This document shows positions 1 to 9,987 of a stretch of DNA of 64,000 nt, in pieces. Origin of the DNA: Pseudomonas viridiflava. GTDB taxonomy: Bacteria > Pseudomonadota > Gammaproteobacteria > Pseudomonadales > Pseudomonadaceae. Position numbers and translations under genes: made by a program. Numbering within the stretch: position 1 is the first letter of the stretch; each line of letters begins with the position of its first letter. The stretch is from positions 1 to 64,000 of the forward strand of contig NZ_UTKY01000087.1 of NCBI RefSeq assembly GCF_900583165.1. The letters run 5' to 3'. Below the pieces are notes generated by a model, which saw only the letters and a list, made by a program, of their open reading frames with translations, was not told the origin of the DNA and searched no databases.

Positions 1-6
1 CACTCC

Positions 7-95
7 GGCTTGAATCCGTGGGCCGCCGTCATGGGCCATCCTTGGCCCAGGACGGCTAACCCGGCGTCCTGCCGGGTTACCCACGGATTCAAGCC
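7..95. repeat. Cruciform-capable intergenic element
   Basis: Outer arms of 16 bp at 7-22 and 80-95 are perfect inverse complements (GGCTTGAATCCGTGGG and its complement). Between them lie two further hairpins: 25-30 with 51-56, enclosing 32-38 with 43-49, and 58-65 with 71-78 around a 5-nt loop. The whole would fold as a three-way junction. Terminal inverted repeats in an intergenic position suggest a non-coding dispersed repeat such as the MITE-like families reported in P. fluorescens. Family membership is inferred, since only one copy is visible here. Confidence 0.6.
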
Positions 96-154
96 TGCGT
101 TCGGCCAGCGTGGTTAACGGGGCGCCTAAGATCAAGATCAAAAGCCAAATCAAA

Positions 155-183
155 AGCCAGAGCCAGAGCCAGAGCCAGAGCCA
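155..183. repeat. Short tandem hexamer tract
   Basis: Four full copies of AGCCAG and a partial fifth lie between the cruciform element and the groEL terminator. The tract is non-coding. It is a simple-sequence repeat likely to vary in copy number by slippage. No function is evident. Confidence 0.8.
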
Positions 184-185
184 AT

Positions 186-223
186 AAAAAGCCCCGCCTG
201 CATCACTGCAGGCGGGGCTTTTT
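186..223 (-). terminator. groESL terminator
   Basis: A perfect 17-bp stem (186-202 with 207-223) closes a 4-nt loop. The GC-rich core is flanked by A5 and T5 runs, so it can terminate in both directions. It lies 21 bp past the groEL stop and should end the groESL message. Confidence 0.92.
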
Positions 224-244
224 CAGAGCGGGGGTAAGGCTGGC

Positions 245-1891
<1,647 letters not shown>

Positions 1892-1941
1892 GATCGATAT
1901 TCCTTAAATACTTTGTAGTAACGGGAAAATGAGCGGGGAAA

Positions 1942-2238
1942 TCAGTCTTCCAGAACAGCGAGAATCTCGTTCTCAGCCATAACCAGCAGGTCTTCGCCGT
2001 CAACTTTCACAGTGTTGCTGCCGGAGTAAGGGCCGAATACAACCTTGTCACCGACTTTAACGGCCAGCGCACGTACATCACCGTTTTCCAGAGTCTTGCC
2101 TGGGCCTGCAGCGACGATCACACCGTGGTTGGCTTTTTCAGCAGCCGAACCTGGCAGAACGATACCGCCAGCGGTTTTCTTTTCTTCTTCGCTGCGACGG
2201 ATTACGACGCGGTCGTGCAGAGGACGAAGCTTGCTCAT
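1942..2238 (-). CDS. groES: Co-chaperonin GroES (10 kDa)
   Basis: Heptameric lid of the GroEL folding chamber. The 98 residues begin MSKLRPLHDRVVIRR, the conserved N-terminal strand. The mobile loop (EEKKTAGGIVLPGSA, about residues 18-32), which docks on GroEL, is complete. A GGAGAGA ribosome-binding site lies just upstream of the ATG. It is the first gene of the groESL operon. The leader back to the proposed promoter is about 130 nt and contains small GC-rich hairpins (near 2270-2287 and 2298-2310). Confidence 0.99.
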   Translation of the reverse strand: MSKLRPLHDRVVIRRSEEEKKTAGGIVLPGSAAEKANHGVIVAAGPGKTLENGDVRALAVKVGDKVVFGPYSGSNTVKVDGEDLLVMAENEILAVLED

Positions 2239-2380
2239 TGTCGATCTCTCCTAATTGTGTTTTTCATCGGCCGGTGTCAGTACCGGCGGGTTGTATTCCG
2301 GCTGTGCCGGTCGCGGCTCGCCAAGCAAGACGCGGAAGTCTGTCTGGTGTCGCCACCAGAAACCTTGCGGTGACCGTTAC

Positions 2381-2406
2381 ATAAGGGCGCATAAGCTTAT
2401 TACAAG
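2381..2406 (-). promoter_or_regulatory. Sigma-32-like promoter of groESL
   Basis: On the minus strand CTTGTA (2401-2406) is followed after 13 nt by CCCTTAT (2381-2387). This resembles the heat-shock consensus CTTGAA with an 11-16 nt spacer and CCCCAT. It lies about 140 bp upstream of groES. No CIRCE/HrcA inverted repeat was seen. The assignment is by motif only. Confidence 0.6.
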
Positions 2407-2485
2407 GGGCCACGGCGGAAATTTTTTACCTGTGCCGATGGCCGAAAGCAACACGGCACCCGAAGGTGCCGTGTCAATGGAGCGG

Positions 2486-2962
2486 TTATTTGCTGTCGCG
2501 GTGTTCGAACTCGCCTTCGATCACATCACCCTCACGCCCAAGCGGTTGGCGCGGTGCTGGGCCGCCACGGGGTTGCAGGTCATCGGCGAACGCACGCTGG
2601 CGAAGCGCGGCCTCTTCAGCACGCTGGCGCATCTTGCCCGCCAATACCTTACGGGTGAACGGCAGCAGCATGACCAGGCCGATCACAGCGCTGATGAAGC
2701 CCGGCAGGATCAACAGGCCACCGGCCAAGGCCATCATCAGGCCTTCGAGCATGGTCTGAGCCGGCAGTTCGCCGCGGTTCAGGCTCTCACGGGCACGCAG
2801 CGCCGTCGCCAGGCCGGCGACACGCAGCACCAACACGCCGAGCATCGAGCCAAGAATGATCAGCAGCAGCGCCGGGAAAAACCCGATCGCACTGCTGACT
2901 TGAACGAATACGAACAGCTCCAGCACCGGGAACAGCAGAAAGAGCAATAAAAAAGGGCGCAT
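2486..2962 (-). CDS. fxsA: FxsA family membrane protein
   Basis: Small inner-membrane protein; the E. coli homologue, when overproduced, relieves F-plasmid exclusion of phage T7, and its native role is unknown. The start at 2962 gives MRPFLLLFLLFPVLELFVF, the family N-terminus, with GAGGAA ahead of it; an upstream in-frame start would add 19 unlikely residues. The protein has 158 residues with hydrophobic segments around 3-50 and 70-100, and a charged, Arg-rich cytoplasmic tail. It lies upstream of groES on the same strand, as in other pseudomonads, with about 250 bp between them. Confidence 0.9.
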   Translation of the reverse strand: MRPFLLLFLLFPVLELFVFVQVSSAIGFFPALLLIILGSMLGVLVLRVAGLATALRARESLNRGELPAQTMLEGLMMALAGGLLILPGFISAVIGLVMLLPFTRKVLAGKMRQRAEEAALRQRAFADDLQPRGGPAPRQPLGREGDVIEGEFEHRDSK

Positions 2963-3028
2963 CAAATGGTTCCTCAACGCAAGAATGCCTTGCCAGTCCA
3001 CCTTAGATGACGTCGCCATTTCGTGAAT

Positions 3029-3760
3029 TCAAGCGCTGGCCGCTTCTTTTTTCGGCCAGGCCTGGGCGTGGGCCAATGAAACCAAGGCTTCGCGCACTTG
3101 TGTCGGCGTGTTGCAAGTCTGCGCAAATGGCAACCAATGCAGCGATTGGCCAATGCGCAGGTGCATGCCCTCGCTGTCGATGCCGGCCAGTTGCGCAGGC
3201 TCTGAGGCAGGTAAACCGGCGAGCTGGACGTAATGGGCAATCGCCTTGGCATGGTCGCTGTTCATGTGCTCGACCATGCTCAATTCGGCTTTGCCGGCGA
3301 AAGGGTTGGCCAGGGTCAGTTGGTCGACCCAGTGGATCGCACCGAACCCGCCGATATAACGGTGACGCACCGGCTTGAGCACCCAGAAATCGAAATCGTG
3401 GGCTTTGTGATAGTTGGCGGAGTCAGGGAAATAGCGATAGTAGCGCTCAGCTGCCGCCTCGATGGCGGCGCCGTCCTGCAGCTGTTCAGCTTCAGCGAGG
3501 TACGTCAGACGCCCAACGGCCTGCACGTCATCGGCCTCGCGCTCACCTACCAGCAGCGAGCACTTGGGGTCTTTTTGCAGATTATGGGTGTGTTGGGCGA
3601 TGCGGCTGATCAAGATCAACGGGCGGCCTTGCTCGTCGAGGCAGTACGGCACGACCGAACCGAACGGAAAGCCGGGCATGGCTTTTGAAAGTGTGGAAAG
3701 CGCCCCGCGGTATTCCTTGAGCAACAGCTCGCGGGCGTTCTTGGCAACCTGTGTGCTCAA
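3029..3760 (-). CDS. HugZ-like haem-utilisation / PNPOx-fold protein
   Basis: The protein has a pyridoxamine-5'-phosphate-oxidase-type split barrel (about residues 8-150, with PFGSVVPYCLDEQGRPLILIS) and a C-terminal DUF2470 domain (about 160-235, with MVEHMNSDHAKAIAHY). This architecture occurs in HugZ/HutZ-type proteins that bind or degrade haem, and in uncharacterised flavin-binding relatives. The start chosen is TTG at 3758-3760, because a strong AAGGAG lies 7 nt upstream (3768-3773) and the in-frame extension has none; this gives 243 residues. The C-terminal His-rich stretch EHMNSDH fits haem binding, but no haem genes lie nearby, so the activity is uncertain. Confidence 0.8.
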   Translation of the reverse strand: MSTQVAKNARELLLKEYRGALSTLSKAMPGFPFGSVVPYCLDEQGRPLILISRIAQHTHNLQKDPKCSLLVGEREADDVQAVGRLTYLAEAEQLQDGAAIEAAAERYYRYFPDSANYHKAHDFDFWVLKPVRHRYIGGFGAIHWVDQLTLANPFAGKAELSMVEHMNSDHAKAIAHYVQLAGLPASEPAQLAGIDSEGMHLRIGQSLHWLPFAQTCNTPTQVREALVSLAHAQAWPKKEAASA

Positions 3761-3890
3761 CGTATGACTCCTTGGGAAGTGCCCTGCCCATGGCATATGG
3801 GAATGGATCTCAACCCAAGGTAATCAATATCGGCGAAGGTTGCCAAGCGGGTTTTTCAGCCTGTTACAGCTACATTATTACCAAGCTACA

Positions 3891-4898
3891 TTACCAAGCT
3901 ACGCCAAAGCCTGCCGTGTAGCGCGTCTTGCTCAGGCTGCTGTCGGAATCGCCACTGATATCATCGCGCTCAGCCTTTAGATTAAGGGACGCCCACTCAG
4001 TGACCTTGTAGCGCAGGCCCATCTCCGCATCCAACGAGTAATCAACCGGCCCGTCGATCGGGCGGCCCAGCTCGCCATTGGTGAAGAACTCGACAGTCTT
4101 GCCCACCAGGTAGCGGTTGTAGTTCCACTTCATGGCTACCGAATAGAAGTTGTCCTTACCGCCATCGGCGTATTCATAGTCAGTGCGGTTGACCAGCGAG
4201 CCCAGGGAAAACGCCCCCAGCTCATCGTCCCAGAACTGGTAGCCCGGGCCGGTACCGACGGTGCGCTGACGGGCCAGGTCTTCAACCTTGTCGCGCTTGT
4301 AGGTTAGACGGCCCTGCCAGAACCAATGCTCGGTCAGGAAGCGGTCCAGGTCATATTCCAGGGCCCAGTTGTCAGTGGTGGTGACGTCGTCCTGGAACTC
4401 GCGGTTGTACTCGCCCTGCCCAGTGTGCCGCCATTGGCCATGACGCGCGGTGGTCTTGAAGTCGATGTCGTAATCGTTGGTCTCGTTCTCGGCACGCTTG
4501 TAGTCCAGCGCCAGGTCGACGTTGCCCTTCCACACCAAGTCTTCGATCACAGGCTTGGGCTTGATGATCTGCTGGATACTCGCCAATTCCACAGTCTTGG
4601 GCGCTTCGCCATTGGCCAGCACGACTTTACCGTCATCCGCCGCTTTCAAGGACTTGGCCTTTTCGCCCGTGTAGGCGTCCTGCTTGACCAGCAACTCCTG
4701 GTCGCTTTCCAGGGTTTTCACCTGTTTCCAGTCAACGGGAACGGCGCCTGCGTAGTCGGTCTGAATCAGCAGCTTGCCACCGTCAAAGACTTTGATCTTG
4801 CCGGTCAGACGGTCACCGTTTTTCAACCAGACGGTGTCGGCCAGCAAGGGCGTGGAGGCGCTGAAAACAGCAAGGCACAGCAAGGTTCTGGACAACAT
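3891..4898 (-). CDS. DUF481 (YdiY-like) outer-membrane protein
   Basis: The predicted signal peptide MLSRTLLCLAVFSASTPLLA is followed by DTVWLKNGDRLTGKI, then a beta-rich domain of alternating aromatic residues and a C-terminus ending in FGVAW, typical of an outer-membrane barrel. DUF481/YdiY proteins have no firm function. The ATG at 4898 (335 aa) is chosen because it puts the signal peptide at the N-terminus. A TTG at 4916 would add six residues, and neither start has a clear ribosome-binding site. The gene is transcribed away from the divergent alkyltransferase-like gene, with about 150 bp of promoter region between them. Confidence 0.82.
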   Translation of the reverse strand: MLSRTLLCLAVFSASTPLLADTVWLKNGDRLTGKIKVFDGGKLLIQTDYAGAVPVDWKQVKTLESDQELLVKQDAYTGEKAKSLKAADDGKVVLANGEAPKTVELASIQQIIKPKPVIEDLVWKGNVDLALDYKRAENETNDYDIDFKTTARHGQWRHTGQGEYNREFQDDVTTTDNWALEYDLDRFLTEHWFWQGRLTYKRDKVEDLARQRTVGTGPGYQFWDDELGAFSLGSLVNRTDYEYADGGKDNFYSVAMKWNYNRYLVGKTVEFFTNGELGRPIDGPVDYSLDAEMGLRYKVTEWASLNLKAERDDISGDSDSSLSKTRYTAGFGVAW

Positions 4899-5051
4899 AA
4901 GCGGATGGGGGCTCAAGGTTGGCGGAAAGGGCGCGTTATCGTGTTAGATAGCTAGGACTGACTCAAGGATTTATGTTGAGTTCAATTCTCATCAGCATGT
5001 TTACAGACATTTCTTACAAATGACTGACGATCTCAACGGATATATCCCACC

Positions 5052-5405
5052 GTGACTCAACCCGCCGAACCCCCGCAAAGCCCCGCCGAAATGCGCCGCA
5101 CGGCGTTGTACCTGACCTTGGCTCAAGTGCCCACCGGTTGCGTGGTGAGCTATGGCGAACTGGCTCACCTGGCCGGGCTGGGCCGCGCCGCACGCTGGGT
5201 GGGGCGTACGCTCAGCCAGTTGCCGGAGGACACCAAGCTGCCCTGGCACCGCGTATTGGGTGCCGGTGGTCGGATAAGCCTGCCGGTGGGCAGCGCTTCG
5301 GGCGACGAACAGCGTGCGCGTTTGCGGGACGAGGGTGTCACTGTCCGCAATAATCGCGTGGATATTCAGCGCCATGGCTGGCGCCCGGTAGAGCACAGCG
5401 GTTAG
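5052..5405 (+). CDS. Alkyltransferase-like DNA repair protein (Atl/YbaZ)
   Basis: Belongs to the O6-alkylguanine-DNA alkyltransferase fold, but the PCHR active site reads P64-W65-H66-R67, so the alkyl-accepting Cys is replaced by Trp. That substitution defines ATL proteins, which bind and flip O6-alkylguanine and hand the lesion to nucleotide-excision repair. It keeps the helix-turn-helix recognition region (YGELAHLAGLGRAARWVG). Length is 117 aa, near YbaZ. The start is GTG at 5052; an internal ATG (residue 14) is an alternative start. The gene lies 43 bp ahead of ampG on the same strand. Confidence 0.9.
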   Translation: MTQPAEPPQSPAEMRRTALYLTLAQVPTGCVVSYGELAHLAGLGRAARWVGRTLSQLPEDTKLPWHRVLGAGGRISLPVGSASGDEQRARLRDEGVTVRNNRVDIQRHGWRPVEHSG

Positions 5406-5448
5406 AGTGCGCGCTTTGTTTCCGCAAACCTGAGGCAGACTCCAGCCC

Positions 5449-6990
5449 ATGCCCCGTAAAACCTGGCGCGCCGCGCTCGCTGCCTATGCCAGCCCTTCGA
5501 CGTTAGTCCTGTTGTTGCTCGGCTTTGCCGCCGGCTTGCCTTACATGTTGGTGTTCTCGACGCTCTCAGTGTGGTTGCGTGAGGCCGGTGTGGCCCGCGA
5601 GACCATCGGCTACGCCAGCCTGATCGGCCTGGCGTATGCGTTCAAATGGGTCTGGTCGCCATTGCTCGACCAATGGCGCCTGCCGCTGCTCGGCAAATTG
5701 GGGCGGCGTCGCTCCTGGCTCGTTCTGGCCCAATCGCTGGTGATCCTCGGGTTGATCGGCATGGGGTTCTGCGACCCGCAGAAACACCTGTCCTGGCTGA
5801 TCGCTATCGCCGTAGTCGTTGCCTTCGCCTCTGCCACTCAAGATATCGCGGTGGATGCCTATCGCCTGGAAATCGCCGACGACAGCCGCCAGGCCGCGCT
5901 GGCTGCCAGCTATATGTCCGGCTACCGTATCGCTGCCCTGTTGGCCACGGCGGGGGCGTTGTTCTTTGCCGAGGGCTTCGGCTCTACGGGGTTCAACTAT
6001 CAACACTCGGCATGGCTCGGCACTTATGTGCTGTTTGGTGTGCTGATGATCCCGGCGCTGGTGACGACCCTGCTCATGCGCGAACCGAACGTGCCCCTGC
6101 GCACCCAGTTGCAGGCCGGGCGTTATAGCTTTGTGCATCAACTGGTGTCGGTATTTGTGCTGATCGTGTTGCTGGTGTCCGTGCCGGCGATGTTTACCCA
6201 ACTGTTCAACACCGATTTCGAAAGCGTGCTGTTCCATGGCATGAGCCTGTGGGACTTGCTCATGGACGACCGCGCCTTCCTGCGCGCCCTCCTCTATATC
6301 ACCCTCACCGCGCTGTGCCTGTCGGCCATGGGCCGCCGCGGCCTGGCGCCGGTGCTGACGCCGGTTAACGATTTTATCCTGCGCTACCGCTGGCAGGCCT
6401 TGCTGCTGCTCGGGCTGATTGCCACCTATCGCATGTCCGACACGGTCATGGGTGTGATGGCCAACGTGTTCTATATCGACCAGGGCTTTACCAAGGATCA
6501 AATCGCCGGTGTCAGTAAGGTCTTCGGCCTGATCATGACCCTGGTGGGCGCCGGTATGGGCGGGCTGCTGATTGTGCGGTTTGGCATTCTGCCGATCCTG
6601 TTTATCGGCGGCGTGTTCTCTGCCGGCACCAACCTGCTGTTCGTGGCACTGGCCGACATGGGCCCGGACTTGCAGATGCTGATTTTCACCATCTCCCTGG
6701 ACAACTTCAGTTCGGGCATGGCCACGTCGGCGTTCGTGGCCTACCTGTCGAGCCTGACCAACCTTAAATTCTCTGCCACCCAATATGCGTTGCTCAGTTC
6801 GATCATGCTGCTGTTGCCGCGCCTGATCGGCGGGTATTCGGGGGTGATGGTAGAGAAATTCGGCTACCACTCGTTCTTCCTGATTACCTGCATGCTGGGT
6901 GTACCGACGCTGGTGCTGATTGCGCTGCATTGGTTCCAGGAGAATCGGCGGGCGCGGTTGAATCCCCCTGAAGAAACGGGTCCTTTGTAG
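5449..6990 (+). CDS. ampG: AmpG-family muropeptide permease
   Basis: Major-facilitator inner-membrane permease that imports GlcNAc-anhydroMurNAc peptides for cell-wall recycling; in pseudomonads this signal feeds AmpR/AmpC beta-lactamase induction. The N-terminus (SPSTLVLLLLGFAAGLPYMLV...WLREAGV) is diagnostic of AmpG. Length is 513 aa with about 14 hydrophobic segments, between E. coli AmpG (491) and the longer P. aeruginosa form. Pseudomonads have two AmpG-like proteins, so the exact paralogue is not certain. The TAG stop (6988-6990) lies inside the first arm of the following REP repeat. Confidence 0.92.
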   Translation: MPRKTWRAALAAYASPSTLVLLLLGFAAGLPYMLVFSTLSVWLREAGVARETIGYASLIGLAYAFKWVWSPLLDQWRLPLLGKLGRRRSWLVLAQSLVILGLIGMGFCDPQKHLSWLIAIAVVVAFASATQDIAVDAYRLEIADDSRQAALAASYMSGYRIAALLATAGALFFAEGFGSTGFNYQHSAWLGTYVLFGVLMIPALVTTLLMREPNVPLRTQLQAGRYSFVHQLVSVFVLIVLLVSVPAMFTQLFNTDFESVLFHGMSLWDLLMDDRAFLRALLYITLTALCLSAMGRRGLAPVLTPVNDFILRYRWQALLLLGLIATYRMSDTVMGVMANVFYIDQGFTKDQIAGVSKVFGLIMTLVGAGMGGLLIVRFGILPILFIGGVFSAGTNLLFVALADMGPDLQMLIFTISLDNFSSGMATSAFVAYLSSLTNLKFSATQYALLSSIMLLLPRLIGGYSGVMVEKFGYHSFFLITCMLGVPTLVLIALHWFQENRRARLNPPEETGPL

Positions 6991-7084
6991 GAGCGAGCTT
7001 GCTCGCGAAGAACTCACAGATACCGCGTTTTCTCCGGTTTCCCACGTCATCGTTGACGATCTTCGCGAGCAAGCTCGCTCCTAC
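6987..7084. repeat. REPIN, GAGCGAGCTTGCTCGC type
   Basis: Two inverted copies of the REP beginning GTAGGAGCGAGCTTGCTCGC enclose a spacer of about 50 nt. The first copy contains the ampG stop codon. The REPIN lies between ampG and proS. Such elements are mobilised in trans by RAYT transposases; no RAYT gene is in this window. Confidence 0.93.
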
Positions 7085-7166
7085 ATAGCTCATGCCTGTA
7101 CGCGAGCGACAACCGCCCGTACAATCCCAAGTCATTTCAAGTCCAAGCAACCGACAACGGCCTACC

Positions 7167-8882
7167 ATGCGTACCAGTCAATATTTGCTCGCCACACAGA
7201 AAGAAACGCCTTCCGACGCGGTTGTGATCAGCCATCAGCTGATGCTGCGCGCCGGCATGATCCGCAAGCTGGCCTCTGGCCTGTACACCTGGTTGCCCAT
7301 GGGCTTGAAGGTGATGCGCAAGGTCGAAGCGATCGTTCGTGAAGAAATGAACGCTGCCGGCTCTCTGGAAGTATTGATGCCGAGCACCCAACCGGCTGAG
7401 TTGTGGCAGGAATCGGGCCGCTGGGAAGAGTACGGCCCCGAGTTGCTGCGCTTCAAGGATCGTCATGGCCGCGATTTCTGCGCAGGCCCGACCCATGAAG
7501 AAGTGATCACCGACCTGATGCGCAACGAGCTGAGCAGCTATAAGCAGCTGCCGTTGAACCTGTATCAGATCCAGACCAAATTCCGTGACGAAATCCGCCC
7601 GCGCTTCGGCCTGATGCGCGGCCGCGAATTCATCATGAAGGACGCCTACTCGTTCCACGCTGACCAAGCATCGCTGCAGGCCACCTACGACCGCATGCAC
7701 CAGGCGTACTGCAACGTGTTCACGCGCCTGGGCCTGAAATTCCGCCCGGTTGAAGCGGACAACGGCTCCATCGGCGGTGCCGGCTCCCACGAGTTCCACG
7801 TGCTGGCCGAGTCCGGCGAAGACGATATCGTGTTCAGCAACGGCTCCGACTACGCGGCGAATATCGAAAAAGCCGAAGCCGTGCCACGGGAAACTTCCCG
7901 CCCTGCACCGGCCGAAGAGCTGCGCTTGGTGGACACTCCTGAGACCAAGACCATTGCGGCCCTGGTGGAAAAATTCAATCTACCGATTGAGAAGACCATC
8001 AAGACCCTGATCGTGCGCGCTGAGGAAGAAGGCAAGCTGATCGCCCTGGTCATCCGTGGCGACCACGAGCTCAACGAAATCAAGGCTGCCCAGCAACCTG
8101 GCGTGGCCAGCCCGCTGGTCATGGCCACCGATGCCGAACTGCGCGACGCCATTGGCGCCGGCGCCGGTTCCCTCGGCCCGCTGAACCTGCCGCTGCCGAT
8201 CATCATCGACCGCTCGGTCGAGCTGATGAGCGACTTCGGTATCGGCGCAAACATCGACGACAAACACTACTTCGGCGTGAACTGGGAGCGTGACCTGCCG
8301 GTTCCGACCGTGGCCGACCTGCGTAACGTCGTGGCCGGCGACCCAAGCCCGGATGGCAAGGGCACCCTGGAAATCAAGCGTGGCATCGAAGTCGGGCACA
8401 TCTTCCAGCTGGGCAACAAGTACAGCAAGGCGATGAAATGCGAGGTGCTGGGTGAGAACGGCAAGCCGATCACCCTGGACATGGGCTGCTACGGCATCGG
8501 TGTTTCCCGCGTGGTTGCCGCTGCCATCGAGCAGAACAACGACGAGAAAGGCATCATTTGGAGCGACACCTTGGCGCCGTTCCAGATCGCTTTGGTACCG
8601 CTGCGTTATGAAACCGAGCAAGTACGCGAAGCCACCGACAAACTGTACGCCGAACTGACGGCTGCCGGCTTTGAAGTGCTGCTGGATGATCGGGACAAGA
8701 AAACCAGCCCGGGCATCAAGTTCGCCGACATGGAACTGATTGGCATCCCGCACCGTATCGTGGTCAGTGACCGTGGCCTGGCGGATGGCAATCTGGAATA
8801 CAAGAGCCGGACCGAAGCCGAAGCCCAACCGTTGCCGGTGGCTGACGTGCTGTCTTTCCTTCAGGCGCGTATTCGTCGCTGA
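7167..8882 (+). CDS. proS: Prolyl-tRNA synthetase
   Basis: Class II aminoacyl-tRNA synthetase charging tRNA-Pro. At 571 aa it matches the bacterial-type enzyme with an editing (INS/YbaK-like) domain inserted between catalytic motifs 2 and 3 (about residues 225-400). Visible landmarks are the start MRTSQYLLATQKETPSDA, the Pro/ATP-site region GPTHEEVITDLMRNE...FRDEIRPRFGLMRGREF, and motif 3 near DMGCYGIGVSRVVAA. The anticodon-binding domain forms the C-terminus. The ATG at 7167 is chosen over an upstream in-frame codon (7092) because it gives the family N-terminus. It is followed 20 bp later by a lipoprotein gene, probably cotranscribed. Confidence 0.98.
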   Translation: MRTSQYLLATQKETPSDAVVISHQLMLRAGMIRKLASGLYTWLPMGLKVMRKVEAIVREEMNAAGSLEVLMPSTQPAELWQESGRWEEYGPELLRFKDRHGRDFCAGPTHEEVITDLMRNELSSYKQLPLNLYQIQTKFRDEIRPRFGLMRGREFIMKDAYSFHADQASLQATYDRMHQAYCNVFTRLGLKFRPVEADNGSIGGAGSHEFHVLAESGEDDIVFSNGSDYAANIEKAEAVPRETSRPAPAEELRLVDTPETKTIAALVEKFNLPIEKTIKTLIVRAEEEGKLIALVIRGDHELNEIKAAQQPGVASPLVMATDAELRDAIGAGAGSLGPLNLPLPIIIDRSVELMSDFGIGANIDDKHYFGVNWERDLPVPTVADLRNVVAGDPSPDGKGTLEIKRGIEVGHIFQLGNKYSKAMKCEVLGENGKPITLDMGCYGIGVSRVVAAAIEQNNDEKGIIWSDTLAPFQIALVPLRYETEQVREATDKLYAELTAAGFEVLLDDRDKKTSPGIKFADMELIGIPHRIVVSDRGLADGNLEYKSRTEAEAQPLPVADVLSFLQARIRR

Positions 8883-8902
8883 AAACCAGATCAAGAGAAG
8901 TC

Positions 8903-9856
8903 ATGTTCAAGCGAAACACCAGAGCCCTGGGGGGCGCCGCCTTGTGCGGCGCCCTGCTGGTCAGCGGCTGCGCCAACCAGATGTCGCAACGCAGTGAGCA
9001 CGAGGAGCGGGTCGAGCGTAAGTTACTCGACCACAGCCTGCAGATCGATGTAGGCGACCCTAAAGTGCTGGAGCTGCCGCAACGTCGGGTGCGCATTCAC
9101 GAGCAGAAGACCTTCGAGGTCACCGAGTTCGAAGTCACCCGTCGTTACGACCGCTACACCCCCTACCAACCCTGGCGCAAAGTCTACGAGATGCCCTTGG
9201 GCGCGGTAGCCCTGGTGGCCGGTGCGGGCGCCAATGTGGTGAATATCTTCGCGCTTGGCAACCTGCCGACCAGCGTGACACGTGACTGGCTGATCTACGG
9301 CGTGGACGGCCTCAACCCGTTCATGAACGTACAGTCCCATGGCCGTGCGCAACAGAACCTGGCGGGTATTGATGAAGTCCAGCGCGACAAACGCGTGGAG
9401 TATTCGAGCCTGCCTTGGAGCGAACGCCCGGTACAGGTCACCGCTGGCAAGCAAATCCATGAGCTGACCACCGACCGCAACGGCGTACTGCGCCTGAACC
9501 TGTTGGACAGCCCATTTGCCGAGCAAGACCTGAACCGCGTCAGCACTTTGAAGATCAGCGTGGAAGATGGTCAGGACGATGTGCATTCCGACTCGACCCT
9601 GGCAATCAGCAGCACCTTGCGCAGCAAGCTGCTGGAAGCCCACAGCCTGATCTATGACGATCTGGAAGATGACGAAGTGAGCCAGTGGGTTCACCGGGTC
9701 AAGCGCCTGTCGGAGTTGGGCCTGGAAGAAGAAGCCAGTGAGCTTGAGCAAAGCTTGATCGAATTGACCCGTAATGATCCTGAGTTGCAGCAAGAGTTTT
9801 TGCAGGCGTTGACCAAGGATGCTGGGCGACTCGTCGCAGACCCCGGCGCTCGCTGA
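8903..9856 (+). CDS. Predicted lipoprotein of unknown function
   Basis: The N-terminus MFKRNTRALGGAALCGALLVSGC carries a lipobox (VSGC, Cys at residue 23), so it should be lipidated and held in an envelope membrane. The mature 295-residue part begins with a charged region, then has a Gly/Ala-rich hydrophobic stretch (about residues 96-116, EMPLGAVALVAGAGANVVNIF), and ends in an acidic helical region rich in Glu/Leu (about 250-310). No characterised family is recognised. The gene follows proS by 20 bp with a purine-rich AAGAGAAG site, so it is probably cotranscribed with proS, although a link to translation is not implied. Confidence 0.85.
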   Translation: MFKRNTRALGGAALCGALLVSGCANQMSQRSEHEERVERKLLDHSLQIDVGDPKVLELPQRRVRIHEQKTFEVTEFEVTRRYDRYTPYQPWRKVYEMPLGAVALVAGAGANVVNIFALGNLPTSVTRDWLIYGVDGLNPFMNVQSHGRAQQNLAGIDEVQRDKRVEYSSLPWSERPVQVTAGKQIHELTTDRNGVLRLNLLDSPFAEQDLNRVSTLKISVEDGQDDVHSDSTLAISSTLRSKLLEAHSLIYDDLEDDEVSQWVHRVKRLSELGLEEEASELEQSLIELTRNDPELQQEFLQALTKDAGRLVADPGAR

Positions 9857-9880
9857 AATTTCAAGTTTGCCTCAGATATA

Positions 9881-9974
9881 AATGTGGGAGGGGGCTTGCC
9901 CCCGATTGCAGAGTGTCAGTCACTGTATTTGCTGACTGACACACCGCTATCGGGGGCAAGCCCCCTCCCACATT
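9881..9974. repeat. REPIN, GAGGGGGCTTGCCCCC type
   Basis: Two inverted REPs (AATGTGGGAGGGGGCTTGCC and its complement) surround a spacer that itself contains short inverted GTCAGT/ACTGAC stretches. It lies between the convergent lipoprotein and dinB genes and may also act as a transcription end for both. Confidence 0.93.
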
Positions 9975-9987
9975 TTGTTTCCGGTTT

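Noticed and set aside
155..183. Hexamer tract as a CRISPR array
   Set aside because: Repeat unit is 6 bp with no spacers and no cas genes nearby.
5566..7050. 494-codon minus-strand frame opposite ampG
   Set aside because: Rich in His, Gln and Arg as expected of antisense reading of membrane-protein codons; overlaps a clear gene and extends into a REPIN.
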